Below, in pieces: positions 18,366 to 26,299 of a stretch of 64,000 nt of DNA. Origin of the DNA: Anaerolineae bacterium (GTDB taxonomy: Bacteria; Chloroflexota; Anaerolineae; Aggregatilineales; Phototrophicaceae); contig JAJEAA010000034.1 in NCBI GenBank assembly GCA_022824365.1, positions 1 through 64,000 on the forward strand, in the 5' to 3' direction. A program made the position numbers and the translations under genes. Under the pieces are notes generated by a model. It ran no database searches. It saw nothing but the letters and a program-made list of their open reading frames with translations, and was not told the origin of the DNA. The first letter of the stretch is position 1, and the number at the start of each line of letters is the position of its first letter.

Positions 18366-18725
18366 TCACCGAGCTGAACGCGATCCGCCCGTAAGATCAA
18401 GGGTGAAGTAACCGTTAGTGTTGTGAAAGCACAGGTCAAATTGTTGAAAAAAGTTCGTCTGGCCAAGAATCAATGGTAGGTCATCTGTTTCTGCCCAGGC
18501 AAACGCGAGCGTGATTTTCTGGTAATTCCCGACCTTGCCTTCGACCAAGATCCCTCTCGCTTCTTGGCCCGCCAATGCCCCGGACAAGGTGAAGGAATTG
18601 TGCTGCGCATGCCAGGTCGCGCCGAGTTCTATCCCAAGCTGGTAGGGCAGGAGATTGACATCGGATCCGCTGTCGACCAAGGCGGTTCTCGTTTGAACAT
18701 AGGGATAGGACAATGCGCTAGTCAT
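18366..18725 (-). CDS. Retropepsin-like (clan AA) aspartic protease domain protein
   Basis: A 119-residue protein with one retropepsin-type active site: ALVDSGSDVNLLPYQLGIELG, catalytic D18 in DSG, then LILGQTNFFQQF near the C terminus, which matches the second conserved glycine region. As in retropepsins, a dimer would be needed for two aspartates. It overlaps the upstream 74-residue gene by 8 bases, so the two are translationally coupled. It may process a specific partner; none is known. The lower GC fits an accessory origin. Confidence 0.7.
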   Translation of the reverse strand: MTSALSYPYVQTRTALVDSGSDVNLLPYQLGIELGATWHAQHNSFTLSGALAGQEARGILVEGKVGNYQKITLAFAWAETDDLPLILGQTNFFQQFDLCFHNTNGYFTLDLTGGSRSAR

Positions 18726-18942
18726 CCGCGGGCAGTGGCTCCAATTGCTTTTCGTCCAGCATTCGCTGTAAAACTGCTACACCTTCGGGGGCAAAGACTG
18801 GCGAGAATTGTTCAATGTCGCGCGCGTTATGGCTCTGCTCCGGGGAATCTGCCGCGAGCTCGCGCGCGAGGAACTGAAACACTTGCAGCTTCTCGTCGTG
18901 TTCGAGCGCGCGTATCTGTCGAATTAGCTCCTGCTGGTTCAT
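18718..18942 (-). CDS. Small protein paired with the retropepsin-like gene
   Basis: A 74-residue acidic helical protein (MNQQELIRQIRALEHDEKLQVFQFLARELA...) with a GGAGG site 7 bases before the ATG. The helical start resembles antitoxin-like proteins, but no family is certain. Its 3' end overlaps the retropepsin-like gene by 8 bases. An inverted repeat at 18991-19007 lies 49 bases upstream and could be an operator. The pair has the layout of an autoregulated module, which is inference. Confidence 0.6.
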   Translation of the reverse strand: MNQQELIRQIRALEHDEKLQVFQFLARELAADSPEQSHNARDIEQFSPVFAPEGVAVLQRMLDEKQLEPLPADD

Positions 18943-18990
18943 ACTGCGCCTCCAAAGAACCTTCGAAACTCAAATTATACGACACTTCAA

Positions 18991-19007
18991 TACTATACTC
19001 TATAGTA
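18991..19007. promoter_or_regulatory. Perfect dyad upstream of the small-protein/retropepsin operon
   Basis: TACTATA CTC TATAGTA is a perfect 7-bp inverted repeat with a 3-base centre, in AT-rich DNA 49 bases upstream of the ATG at 18942. It may be a repressor operator overlapping a promoter. No T-run follows on either side, so it is less likely a terminator. Confidence 0.45.
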
Positions 19008-19077
19008 GTTGCGCTTGCCCCAAATCAGAAATCTCGGTTACACCGCATACACCTTAAACCACGCCCGAGCGAAAGCA

Positions 19078-20137
19078 TTATTCACATACCGTACCATCAT
19101 GATCGCGGTCATTCATGTACTGATAAGCTGGGTGTCCGCGTCGTACCGGGGCAATGCCATGATTTCGCGCCTCAGCGCAAGTAATCCTGCCATTCCCGTT
19201 GTCGTCATACAACTGCAATGCGGATTGAGCAGGCGGCGATTGTGTCGCTTGCTCTGATGCAGTTTGCGAAGTTGTCGCGTCGTGTTGAGATTGGGGCTGC
19301 GACGATCGCGCTGCCGGCTGATCAGTTGGTTGGCCAACGGGCTCCGTCGCGCTAACCCGGCTCGTTCTTGCTATCCATCCTCGACCAATATCAATCCAGC
19401 AATAATCGTCGCCTTGCGCCGACCCTTCGACAGGATGAGTTCCAACTAGCGCTCTGCCTAATAGCGCGCTGCTCACTGATGGCTCTTCTCTAATGTTCAT
19501 ATCTGCAATGACATAGGCGCTGTCCCGCGAGAAACAGCCGTCATTCAACGCGCTTGCAGAAGACGGCATAGCGGATTGTCCCGATTCAGCATAACAGTTC
19601 AGCGTATCGGCTTGGCTGGCCTTGTAACATGCTGGTTTCGGATTGCAAACCTTCAAGGTGGTTATTGCTACATCGGCTTCTTGGCTATCCATTGAAAGAC
19701 CATATTTGGCTTTGACATTGACCACTGTGTTTACATACCAGCATTGATTTTGCGGAGGAAGCCACTCAGACAGATCCTTATCGCGCTTCTGATAACGATT
19801 TACGCTTGGGCTTGCAAGCGTCAGATTGTCCAGGTCTCTTGCGAAAATTTTCTTCCTTGCGGCAGAAGCGGCGCATAAACCACTATCATGCGCTTCCGAT
19901 GTGGCCACAATATGTTCAATGTCCGTTTGCTTGCGACTCGGAAAGACTTCGCCAGTGTATGGACTGGTAATCTTGCCGTCTAGGTTCTGGGAGATGATCT
20001 CTAATTCAATGCTTTGCGGATAGAAATAGTCTGCTCGGGAATAAGGCGAGCAGCGAGATTCGGGGGAAATATTAATTTGGGCGGCTACCCCCCCCCCCCC
20101 ACAACAATGCTAAGACAATGCTTCGGAAGATTTTCAT
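19078..20137 (-). CDS. Secreted DUF1524-type HNH nuclease with SH3b and excalibur domains, frame-broken at a poly-C run
   Basis: An ATG at 20137 with a GAGGGTGAT site opens a signal peptide (MKIFRSIVLALLW, then poly-Gly, then VAAQINIS). A 13-base C run (20088-20100, G on the coding strand) puts the rest one base out of frame. With 12 the frame is continuous to 19078. The body has the DUF1524 HNH nuclease: IEHIVATSEAHDSGL, DLDNLTLASPSVNR, DLSEWLPP and CWYVNTVVNVKAKYGL. An SH3b domain follows (ADMNIREEPSV..., WIDIGRGWIA). A Gln/Ser linker leads to a C-terminal excalibur calcium motif (DRDHDGTVCE). It would be an exported DNase. It is either phase-variable or an assembly error. Confidence 0.75.
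20088..20100. repeat. Poly-C tract of 13 inside a signal-peptide coding region
   Basis: Thirteen C bases on the + strand encode poly-Gly in the signal peptide of the HNH nuclease. The rest of the gene is in frame only if the tract length is 12 (or 12 plus or minus 3). Such tracts slip during replication and are also where sequencing errors occur. Confidence 0.9.
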
Positions 20138-20229
20138 GGTTTATCACCCTCTGATCAATATTCGGAGCGACAATTCTAGCAGAAAACACAGCGGCGATAT
20201 ATTTGCTGACAAAACGCAAGACCCCTAAC

Positions 20230-20259
20230 TTGCCTCTCATAATGTATCTCGGTTACACT
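20230..20259 (+). promoter_or_regulatory. Probable promoter of the MoxR-type ATPase gene
   Basis: TTGCCT at 20230-20235 and TACACT at 20254-20259 with 18-base spacing lie about 32 bases before the ATG at 20292. The match is moderate. Confidence 0.4.
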
Positions 20260-20291
20260 CCAGGTGCCGAAGCGAATCGGAAGCCGCCGCC

Positions 20292-21245
20292 ATGTTTGAA
20301 GACGTGCAGCAAGTCACCGAAGCATTATGCGGGCAGCAATACATCCCGACCGACGAAATCTCCACCGTGGTTTTCCTGGCGCAGCAACTGGGCAAACCGC
20401 TTCTGGTCGAGGGTCCGGCCGGCGTGGGCAAGACCGAATTGGCGAAAGCCTGGTCCGGCGCGTCGGGTCAAAGCTTGATCCGGCTGCAATGTTATGAAGG
20501 GCTGGACGAGAACAAGGCGCTCTACGAATGGGAATACGCCAAGCAGATGCTATATACGCAGTTGCTGCGCGACAAGCTCAGCGACCTCCTCGCTTCGGCC
20601 GAGACCTTGCGGCAGGCGGCCGACCGTTTGGGCGACGAAGACGATGTCTTTTTCAGCGAGCGCTTCTTGCTGGCTCGCCCTCTGCTGGCGACCCTCTTGA
20701 GCGATAAGCCGGTGGTGCTGCTGATCGATGAGATCGACCGCGCCGATGCTGAATTTGAAGCCTTCTTGCTGGAGATCCTCAGCGATTTCCAGGTCTCGAT
20801 TCCCGAGTTGGGCACGGTGCAAGCGCGGCATCATCCTGTGGTGCTGCTGACCAGCAACAACACGCGCGAGCTATCGGAGGCTTTGAAGCGGCGCTGCCTC
20901 TACCTCTTCGTCGATTATCCGACGCACGAGGCCGAGTTGAATATCGTCAAAATGCGCGTGCCGGAATTGAGCGACAAACTGGCGCGGCAGACGGTTGACG
21001 TCGTGCAGGGCATGCGCCGCCTCGACCTGAAAAAGAACCCCAGCGTATCCGAGACGATCGACTGGGCCAAGGCGCTGGTCATGCTCAACGCCGATAGCAT
21101 TGACGAGACGACGCTGGAAACCACGCTGACCGTATTGCTGAAGCATGAGAGCGATGTGCAGAAAGCCCGCCGTCATATCCAGCGCGGGCAGAATGACGAT
21201 GCCTATCGCGGGCGCAACCGCGGCAGCCGTTCCGAATGGAACTAG
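20292..21245 (+). CDS. MoxR-type AAA+ ATPase
   Basis: A 317-residue AAA+ protein: Walker A GPAGVGKTE (about residues 41-49), the MoxR-typical LIRLQCYEGLDENKALYEW region, Walker B VVLLIDEIDRAD, sensor-1 LTSNNTRELSEALKRRCLYLFVDYP, and a C-terminal lid. MoxR proteins act with VWA proteins to insert metals or activate enzymes, for example CoxD/CoxE for carbon monoxide dehydrogenase. A CoxE-like VWA protein is encoded at 29242, 8 kb away, and is the likely partner. The C-terminal tail is basic and Arg/Gly-rich. Confidence 0.88.
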   Translation: MFEDVQQVTEALCGQQYIPTDEISTVVFLAQQLGKPLLVEGPAGVGKTELAKAWSGASGQSLIRLQCYEGLDENKALYEWEYAKQMLYTQLLRDKLSDLLASAETLRQAADRLGDEDDVFFSERFLLARPLLATLLSDKPVVLLIDEIDRADAEFEAFLLEILSDFQVSIPELGTVQARHHPVVLLTSNNTRELSEALKRRCLYLFVDYPTHEAELNIVKMRVPELSDKLARQTVDVVQGMRRLDLKKNPSVSETIDWAKALVMLNADSIDETTLETTLTVLLKHESDVQKARRHIQRGQNDDAYRGRNRGSRSEWN

Positions 21246-21283
21246 GCAATTTTCGCCACGGCTAAAATCCCCGCGTTTAGCCC

Positions 21284-21311
21284 TTTCATTTCAGAACGCA
21301 TGTGCTATAAT
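21284..21311 (+). promoter_or_regulatory. Promoter with extended -10
   Basis: TGC TATAAT (TATAAT at 21306-21311) is a perfect extended -10. TTTCAT at 21284-21289 is a weak -35 with 16-base spacing. A GGAGG site and ATG (21341) follow. Confidence 0.55.
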
Positions 21312-21340
21312 GCCTCCAATCCAACCAACGGAGGACCGCT

Positions 21341-21688
21341 ATGCCCGACACCAGAAACTTCTCAGACCGCGAAAAACGCTGCGCCACCGACTCGCTCCAT
21401 CAATCTGCCCTTCGCCGCCGACAAAGCGCAACTTTGTCCGAAAAGGGTTTTCCCTTGTCCGACAAACGGACAATGTCGGAGGAAATCCTAACCAATCAAC
21501 AACACTCTGATGCCCTTGCGCATACTCTTAGACTCGCCATTCAAGCGCTGACAAAACCCAACGCTGTCCTCCGTGCTCTGTGGCGAAGCCCCCGGCATGG
21601 AATTCGGAATATGTCCCGCATCCTTGAAATTCACCCCTCCCGTGCCGGCGGAGCGCTGACAAGTCAGCAACTTTTCGCTACACTGTAG
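21341..21688 (+). CDS. Uncertain 115-aa ORF behind a good promoter and ribosome site
   Basis: The ORF begins with ATG 7 bases after GGAGG, 30 bases after a strong extended -10. The protein is basic and of odd composition (FSDREKRCATDSLHQSALRRRQ), with no recognised domain. A hairpin TTGTCCG-ACAAA-CGGACAA sits inside it at 21455-21473, and a related TTTGTCCG string lies just before it. It could be a decayed gene, a short upstream peptide or a structured RNA. Nothing else was seen in 21246-21719. Confidence 0.35.
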   Translation: MPDTRNFSDREKRCATDSLHQSALRRRQSATLSEKGFPLSDKRTMSEEILTNQQHSDALAHTLRLAIQALTKPNAVLRALWRSPRHGIRNMSRILEIHPSRAGGALTSQQLFATL

Positions 21689-21719
21689 CCCCTTTCAAAC
21701 GAAATCAATTGACCAGTTC

Positions 21720-22328
21720 ATGAGCCTTTCCAGCGCCGCCATCGACCGATCTCGCGACCTCGCAAAACGTATCTTAAACGCGCCAATGGTCCTATATCAG
21801 CTCGGTTGGGGACCGGCCTTCGCCTGGCTGCCCCTGCTGATACTGACGACCAAAGGGCGCAAAAGCGGTAAGCCGCGGCATGTCGTGGTCGAATTCCGGC
21901 GGCACGGCAGCAAGTATTATGTGGTTTCGGGCTGGGGCGCCAGCGCGGATTGGTGTCAAAACTTGCGGCAGGAGCCCCGCGTGACCATCCAACATGGCGG
22001 GCGGATCATTGATGCGCGGGCGCATTTTGTGGATGACCCGGCGGAAGCGCTGCGCGCGCTGTATATGTTCAGCCGCAATTCTTGGATATACGAGTCGCTG
22101 TTCGCGCAGATGACCTCGGCGCAAGCGGCCGACTTGAACACGTTGACGGAGGTGGTCGACGAGTTTACTGTTCTGCGCCTCGAGCCGAGCGGGGAATCGC
22201 CGGCGCTGCCCACGTTCGAGCTATACAGCGAACCCGTTCGGCAAGCGGCGCTGATCCTGGCGCTGGTTCTCCTGGTCAGGCTGTTGCTGTCGCTGCTGCG
22301 ATCCAGCCGTTCGTCGGAGCGACATTAG
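21720..22328 (+). CDS. Nitroreductase/deazaflavin (F420)-type family protein (DUF385 family)
   Basis: A 202-residue protein. The core LILTTKGRKSGKPRHVVVEF, YYVVSGWGASADWCQNLRQEP and ARAHFVDDPAEALRAL is the split beta-barrel of the F420H2-dependent Ddn family. Members reduce quinones or nitro compounds with F420 or bind flavin. A C-terminal TM helix (QAALILALVLLVRLLLSLL) follows, unusual for the family, so it may be membrane-tethered. A shorter relative is at 27383. Confidence 0.8.
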   Translation: MSLSSAAIDRSRDLAKRILNAPMVLYQLGWGPAFAWLPLLILTTKGRKSGKPRHVVVEFRRHGSKYYVVSGWGASADWCQNLRQEPRVTIQHGGRIIDARAHFVDDPAEALRALYMFSRNSWIYESLFAQMTSAQAADLNTLTEVVDEFTVLRLEPSGESPALPTFELYSEPVRQAALILALVLLVRLLLSLLRSSRSSERH

Positions 22329-22413
22329 TTGAATTCATAATTTGCGTTGGCATAGTGGTCTGGGCCTCGCCTTTGCTGTGTCAGATTCGTAGTTCGCCAA
22401 AACATAGGCAGGT

Positions 22414-22437
22414 GTAGGGGCGACCCTTGGGTCGCCC
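22414..22437 (+). repeat. REP element next to the RAYT gene
   Basis: GTAG (22414-22417) is followed by GGGCGACCC, a TT loop and GGGTCGCCC, a perfect 9-bp hairpin. A GTAG head at the foot of a hairpin is the hallmark of REP elements handled by REP-associated tyrosine transposases. The transposase gene begins 24 bases downstream. Confidence 0.8.
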
Positions 22438-22460
22438 GCAGTGAAACGGATTGATACTCA

Positions 22461-23006
22461 GTGCCTAACATTAGTCCGCCTAGAAATGCTCGCCGTTCTG
22501 TTCGCTTGCGCGGCTATGATTACCGGCAGGCCGGCGTCTACTTCGTTACTGTCTGTACGCATCGAAAAATTAAGGCTTTCGGCAATATTAGCCAAGGCGA
22601 AATGGTGCTAAATGAATTAGGACATGTTGTGATTGCTGAATGGCAACATGTAGCCGAGGCGCGCGAAAACGTCCAGCTTGATCTGTATGTAGTGATGCCA
22701 AATCATCTGCATGGCGTCATCGTCATTGACGGAACACCAGATCCTGATCTTTGTGAAGTTCTTCAAACGATACAACAAAAGCAGTCAGCAACCTTACAGG
22801 CCGGTTCGCTCGGTGCGGTCGTTGGACATTTTAAGGCGGCTGTCAGCAGACGAGCGAAAAGGGCTAATATTGGCTGTCAGCGGAAGATCTGGCAGCGAAG
22901 CTATTACGAACACATCATCCGCAATGAAAAGTCGTTAAACGAGATTCGCAGATACATTATCGAGAATCCTGGACGTTGGAGTGAAGATACCCTTTATGTT
23001 GAATAA
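22461..23006 (+). CDS. REP-associated tyrosine transposase (RAYT), IS200-like
   Basis: A 181-residue Y1 transposase domain protein starting with GTG. RLRGYDYRQAGVYFVTVCTH is the RAYT start, MPNHLHGVIVI carries the HUH-type metal ligands H82 and H84, and WQRSYYEHIIRNEKSLNEIRRYI holds the catalytic-Tyr region (Y148/Y149) and the family C-terminal motif. RAYTs bind and cleave single-stranded REP hairpins with a GTAG head. The perfect REP at 22414 and copies elsewhere in the window are the likely substrate. It ends where the 280-bp repeat starts. Confidence 0.92.
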   Translation: MPNISPPRNARRSVRLRGYDYRQAGVYFVTVCTHRKIKAFGNISQGEMVLNELGHVVIAEWQHVAEARENVQLDLYVVMPNHLHGVIVIDGTPDPDLCEVLQTIQQKQSATLQAGSLGAVVGHFKAAVSRRAKRANIGCQRKIWQRSYYEHIIRNEKSLNEIRRYIIENPGRWSEDTLYVE

Positions 23007-23009
23007 TCT

Positions 23010-23282
23010 GTCCGCTACTGGAAATCCCGTGTCAAGTCTGCTTTCCAGCCTCGCTTCAATACGAGAACATTTGATCGCCTATACCATGCCACTTTGTGCT
23101 ACACTGACTGCCATGAACGCCATTTCGCCAATAGAGCATCTACTCCCCAAGCATGCCATGTCGCCTAAGTACAACCCCCACCCCCCTCCTGTATACATAC
23201 TGTATCTATATATCGGCGAATTTTCCGGCGTTTTCAGGGCTTTTAGCGGCGCTTTATGCTGGATGACTGCGGGCTGTTTCCG
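23010..23282. repeat. 280-bp intergenic repeat, copy A
   Basis: This matches 49944-50230 at roughly 80% by eye, with indels that are not multiples of three. Shared blocks include GCTACTGGAAAT near the start, TTGTGCTACACTGA, ATGAACGCCATTTCGCC, TTTTCCGGCGTTTTCAGG, TTTTAGCGGCGCTTTA and GACTGCGGGCTGTTTCCG at the end. TGCTACACT resembles an extended -10. A small frame from the shared ATG (23112) runs 58 codons here but not in the same frame in copy B. It begins just after the RAYT stop codon. Confidence 0.75.
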
Positions 23283-23343
23283 CCGTTAGTGACGAAGTCG
23301 AAGGGGCGCCAGGACTTGCCTGCGAACATGAAAAGAAGCCCGC

Positions 23344-24873
23344 TCAAACATCAAACTCGACGCCCTGCGCCAGCGGCAGCTCCGCCGAGTAGTTGATCGT
23401 GTTGGTCTGCCGCCGCATGTAGCCCTTCCAGGCATCCGAGCCGGATTCGCGACCGCCGCCGGTCTCTTTTTCGCCGCCGAACGCGCCGCCGATTTCCGCG
23501 CCGCTGGTGCCGATATTGACGTTGGCGATGCCGCAATCGGAGCCGGCCTGGGAAAGGAAAGCCTCCGAGCAACTTAGGTCACGCGTGAAGATAGCGCTGG
23601 ACAAGCCCTGCGGCACGGCGTTGTGAATGGCGATCGCCTCTTCGATCGTGTCGTACGCCATGACATAGAGAATCGGCGCGAAGGTCTCGTCGCAGACGAG
23701 TGGCGTCTGCTGTGGCATGCGAATGATCGTCGGCTCGACGAAATTTGCGCCGAGCTCCGGCAAGCGTCCGCCGCCGGTCAAGACAATGCCGCCATCCGCC
23801 GTCGCCTGCGCCACCGCTCCCATCATGGCATCGACAGCGCTCTTGTTGACCAAGGGACCCATCAGGATGCCGTCAGCCATGGGGTCGCCAATGGACACGG
23901 ATCTGTAGGCTCGCGTCAGGCGGTCGCAGAGTTCATCGACGATGCTCCGCTCTACGATCAGGCGGCGGGTGCTGGTGCAGCGCTGGCCCGCCGTGCCCAC
24001 TGCGCCGAATAGAATCGCGCGCGCAGCCAGGTCGAGATCGGCGTCGGCGCTGACGATGATGCCGTTGTTGCCGCCCAGCTCGAGGATGCTGCGCCCCAGG
24101 CGGGCGGCGATCCGTTGGGCGACATGCTTGCCGACGCGGATCGAGCCGGTGAAGCTGATGAGGGGCAGGCGCTCATCGTTTACCATGCGCTCGCCGACGT
24201 CGTCGTTGGCGCCGATGACGAGGTTGAAAACGCCGTCGACCCCGTGCTTCGCCATGACGCGATTGCAGATATGCTGCACGGCGATGGCGGTCAGCGGCGT
24301 ATTGGGCGAGGGCTTCCAGATCATGGTATCGCCACAGACGGCGGCGATGGCGGCGTTCCAAGCCCAGACGGCGACGGGAAAGTTGAAAGCGGTGATGATG
24401 CCGATAGGACCGAGGGGATGCCATTGCTCGTACATCCGATGGCCCGGGCGTTCGGAGTGCATGGTCAAGCCGTAGAGCTGCCGTGACAAGCCGACGGCGA
24501 AATCGCAGATGTCGATCATCTCCTGAACTTCGCCCAAGCCCTCCGTGCGTATCTTGCCATTCTCCAGCGTGACCAGCGCGCCGAGCGCCTCTTTGTGTTC
24601 GCGCAAGGCATTGCCGAGGTCGCGCACGAGTTCGCCGCGCTTGGGCGCCGGCAGCAAGCGCCAGGTCTCGAAGCTGGCTTGAGCCGAAGCGACGGCGGCA
24701 TCGTAGCTGGCGGCACTGCCTTGAATGACCGTTGCGATAGTCTCGTTGCTGCTGGGGTTTATCACCGGTAGAGGCCTGCCGGCCGCGTCTCGAATCCAGT
24801 TGTCGACGCCAGCGCAGACACCGGCGTTGACGGCCTCCAAGCCCAGGTTGCTTAAAATGTCATTCATCGTCAC
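23344..24873 (-). CDS. Aldehyde dehydrogenase, ALDH7 (alpha-aminoadipic semialdehyde dehydrogenase) type
   Basis: A 509-residue NAD(P)-dependent dehydrogenase. The catalytic Glu is E265 (ILELGGNN) and the Cys is C299 (GTAGQRCTSTRR). The ALDH7 signature near the C terminus is SGAEIGGAFGGEKETGGGRE, followed by SGSDAWKGYMRRQ. Family members oxidise 2-aminoadipate semialdehyde in lysine breakdown or betaine aldehyde. It is the last gene of a tsaE-tsaB-ALDH run, 25 bases below tsaB. Start may be M1 or M3. Confidence 0.93.
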   Translation of the reverse strand: MTMNDILSNLGLEAVNAGVCAGVDNWIRDAAGRPLPVINPSSNETIATVIQGSAASYDAAVASAQASFETWRLLPAPKRGELVRDLGNALREHKEALGALVTLENGKIRTEGLGEVQEMIDICDFAVGLSRQLYGLTMHSERPGHRMYEQWHPLGPIGIITAFNFPVAVWAWNAAIAAVCGDTMIWKPSPNTPLTAIAVQHICNRVMAKHGVDGVFNLVIGANDDVGERMVNDERLPLISFTGSIRVGKHVAQRIAARLGRSILELGGNNGIIVSADADLDLAARAILFGAVGTAGQRCTSTRRLIVERSIVDELCDRLTRAYRSVSIGDPMADGILMGPLVNKSAVDAMMGAVAQATADGGIVLTGGGRLPELGANFVEPTIIRMPQQTPLVCDETFAPILYVMAYDTIEEAIAIHNAVPQGLSSAIFTRDLSCSEAFLSQAGSDCGIANVNIGTSGAEIGGAFGGEKETGGGRESGSDAWKGYMRRQTNTINYSAELPLAQGVEFDV

Positions 24874-24897
24874 GTCGTCGCTCCTTCTTCAGTCGAG

Positions 24898-25578
24898 TTA
24901 GCCGGGCGTCTTGAGGTAGAGCGGCATGACCTGGTCGGCGGGGAAAAGCCGCTGCCCCTCGCAATCGCGCAGTCTGCGCCAGGCGACTTCCGCCAGGAAT
25001 CCAGCGCGCCGCAGCCGCTCGGCCGCGGGCAGAAGTTGAAGCCGGGCGCCATTTGCTATTGTGGCCTGAATCGCGCGCAGACCCGCTTCCGTGATCTCGC
25101 CGCTTATCAGGCCGGGCTGGCTGCAACTGGCGAGCAGGTCCTGCCAAGCGCTAATTTGGGGGACGCGCTGCTCCCGCCAGCTATCGCCCTGGCGCTGATA
25201 TTCCGCCCAGATGGCGCGGTTTCGCCCGGCGGGAATGACAGCGATAAGCGGCAAAGTCGTTGGGCGCGCCGCCTGCGCCGCGACGATTGCCTCGAAAGTT
25301 GTCACCGGCGCCAGCGGCAAATCATGCGCAGCCGCCATGCCCTTGGCCAGCGCGACGCCGATGCGCAGACCGGTATAGGAGCCGGGACCGATGGCCACAG
25401 CCAGGGCGCTGAGAGAATCGGTAGGCAGCGCCGCCTGCGCCATGATTTGCTTGATCAGCGGCGCCAGGGTGGCGCTATGCCGGCGGCCTGCGACCGCGGT
25501 ATATTCCGCCAGCAAGGAATCGCCATCGTGCAAGGCGATGCTCAGGAGTTGCGTGGCCGTGTCGATTGCGAGCAGCAT
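24898..25578 (-). CDS. tsaB: tRNA threonylcarbamoyladenosine biosynthesis protein TsaB
   Basis: A 226-residue member of the TsaB/YeaZ family, which with TsaD and TsaE makes t6A37 of ANN-decoding tRNAs. The N-terminal strand MLLAIDTATQLLSIALHDGD, GRRHSATLAPLIKQIM and the ATPase-like IGPGSYTGLRIGVALAKGMA are typical, and the protein ends PLYLKTPG as in homologues. It lies 8 bases downstream of tsaE, so they are one operon. tsaD is not in the window. Confidence 0.95.
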   Translation of the reverse strand: MLLAIDTATQLLSIALHDGDSLLAEYTAVAGRRHSATLAPLIKQIMAQAALPTDSLSALAVAIGPGSYTGLRIGVALAKGMAAAHDLPLAPVTTFEAIVAAQAARPTTLPLIAVIPAGRNRAIWAEYQRQGDSWREQRVPQISAWQDLLASCSQPGLISGEITEAGLRAIQATIANGARLQLLPAAERLRRAGFLAEVAWRRLRDCEGQRLFPADQVMPLYLKTPG

Positions 25579-25585
25579 GATTGTT

Positions 25586-26089
25586 TCAAGACCGCGAGAG
25601 AGCGGTGTCTCGCAGGGCGTCGAGCAGGCTCCGAGCGCGCTGGCCGCGGGCGCTTATGATCAACTCGCGCGCCTGCTCGTCCGCCAGCTCTATGTCGATG
25701 CGCAATTGCTCTTTTGGCAAGCAATCGCCGATGCGCTGGGACCATTCGATTATGGCGATGTCGTCTCCCTCAAGGATGTCGTCCAAGCCCAGGGAGGCGG
25801 CCTCCGCCGGTCCGCTGATGCGGTAAAGATCGATATGCTGCAGGCGCGCGCCGTCGTTTTCGCGCTGATGTTCATGCACCAAATTGTAAGTTGGGCTGCT
25901 CAAAGGCGGGTCAGCGCCCCAGCCAGCGCCAATGCCGCGAGACAGAACCGTCTTGCCGGCGCCAAGCTGGCCGGAAAGGCAGACGAGATCGCCGGCGCGC
26001 AGCAATCGGCCCAAGGCAAGGCCGACTTGCTCCGTGCGCTGCGGCGAGTCGCTTTGGATACGCAGTTCATCTGGAGGCGGAGCGCTCAA
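25586..26089 (-). CDS. tsaE: tRNA threonylcarbamoyladenosine biosynthesis ATPase TsaE
   Basis: A 167-residue P-loop ATPase that drives the TsaBDE complex. Walker A is SGQLGAGKTVLSRGIGAGWG (about residues 40-60), followed by SSPTYNLVHEHQ and HIDLYRIS, and the Walker B-like region IIEWSQRIGDCLPKEQL. All are standard for the family. It is the first gene of the tsaE-tsaB-ALDH operon. Confidence 0.95.
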   Translation of the reverse strand: MSAPPPDELRIQSDSPQRTEQVGLALGRLLRAGDLVCLSGQLGAGKTVLSRGIGAGWGADPPLSSPTYNLVHEHQRENDGARLQHIDLYRISGPAEAASLGLDDILEGDDIAIIEWSQRIGDCLPKEQLRIDIELADEQARELIISARGQRARSLLDALRDTALSRS

Positions 26090-26236
26090 GGCAAGGTCCT
26101 TTGACGGGCGGAGTCATAATGACGTTGCTGATTATACTGGCCAGCGGCCGAATCTCATCGGCGCAATTGCTGGACAAGGCGGAGAACAAGGCGCGCCCAA
26201 GCCTGGCAGGTCGGATGATTCGCGGCGCGGTTTCGC

Positions 26237-26265
26237 TTGAGCGCGGCCGGTGATTGGGCTATACT
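26237..26265 (+). promoter_or_regulatory. Promoter of the roadblock gene
   Basis: TTGAGC at 26237-26242 and TATACT at 26260-26265 with 17-base spacing fit a sigma-70-type promoter, 34 bases before the GTG start. Confidence 0.55.
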
Positions 26266-26299
26266 CGCAATCTGTTGATTAGCTTTTACGGAGCGGTAT

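Noticed and set aside
23112..23289. 58-codon peptide in repeat A
   Set aside because: Copy B shifts frame relative to it through a one-base indel, so coding is not supported.
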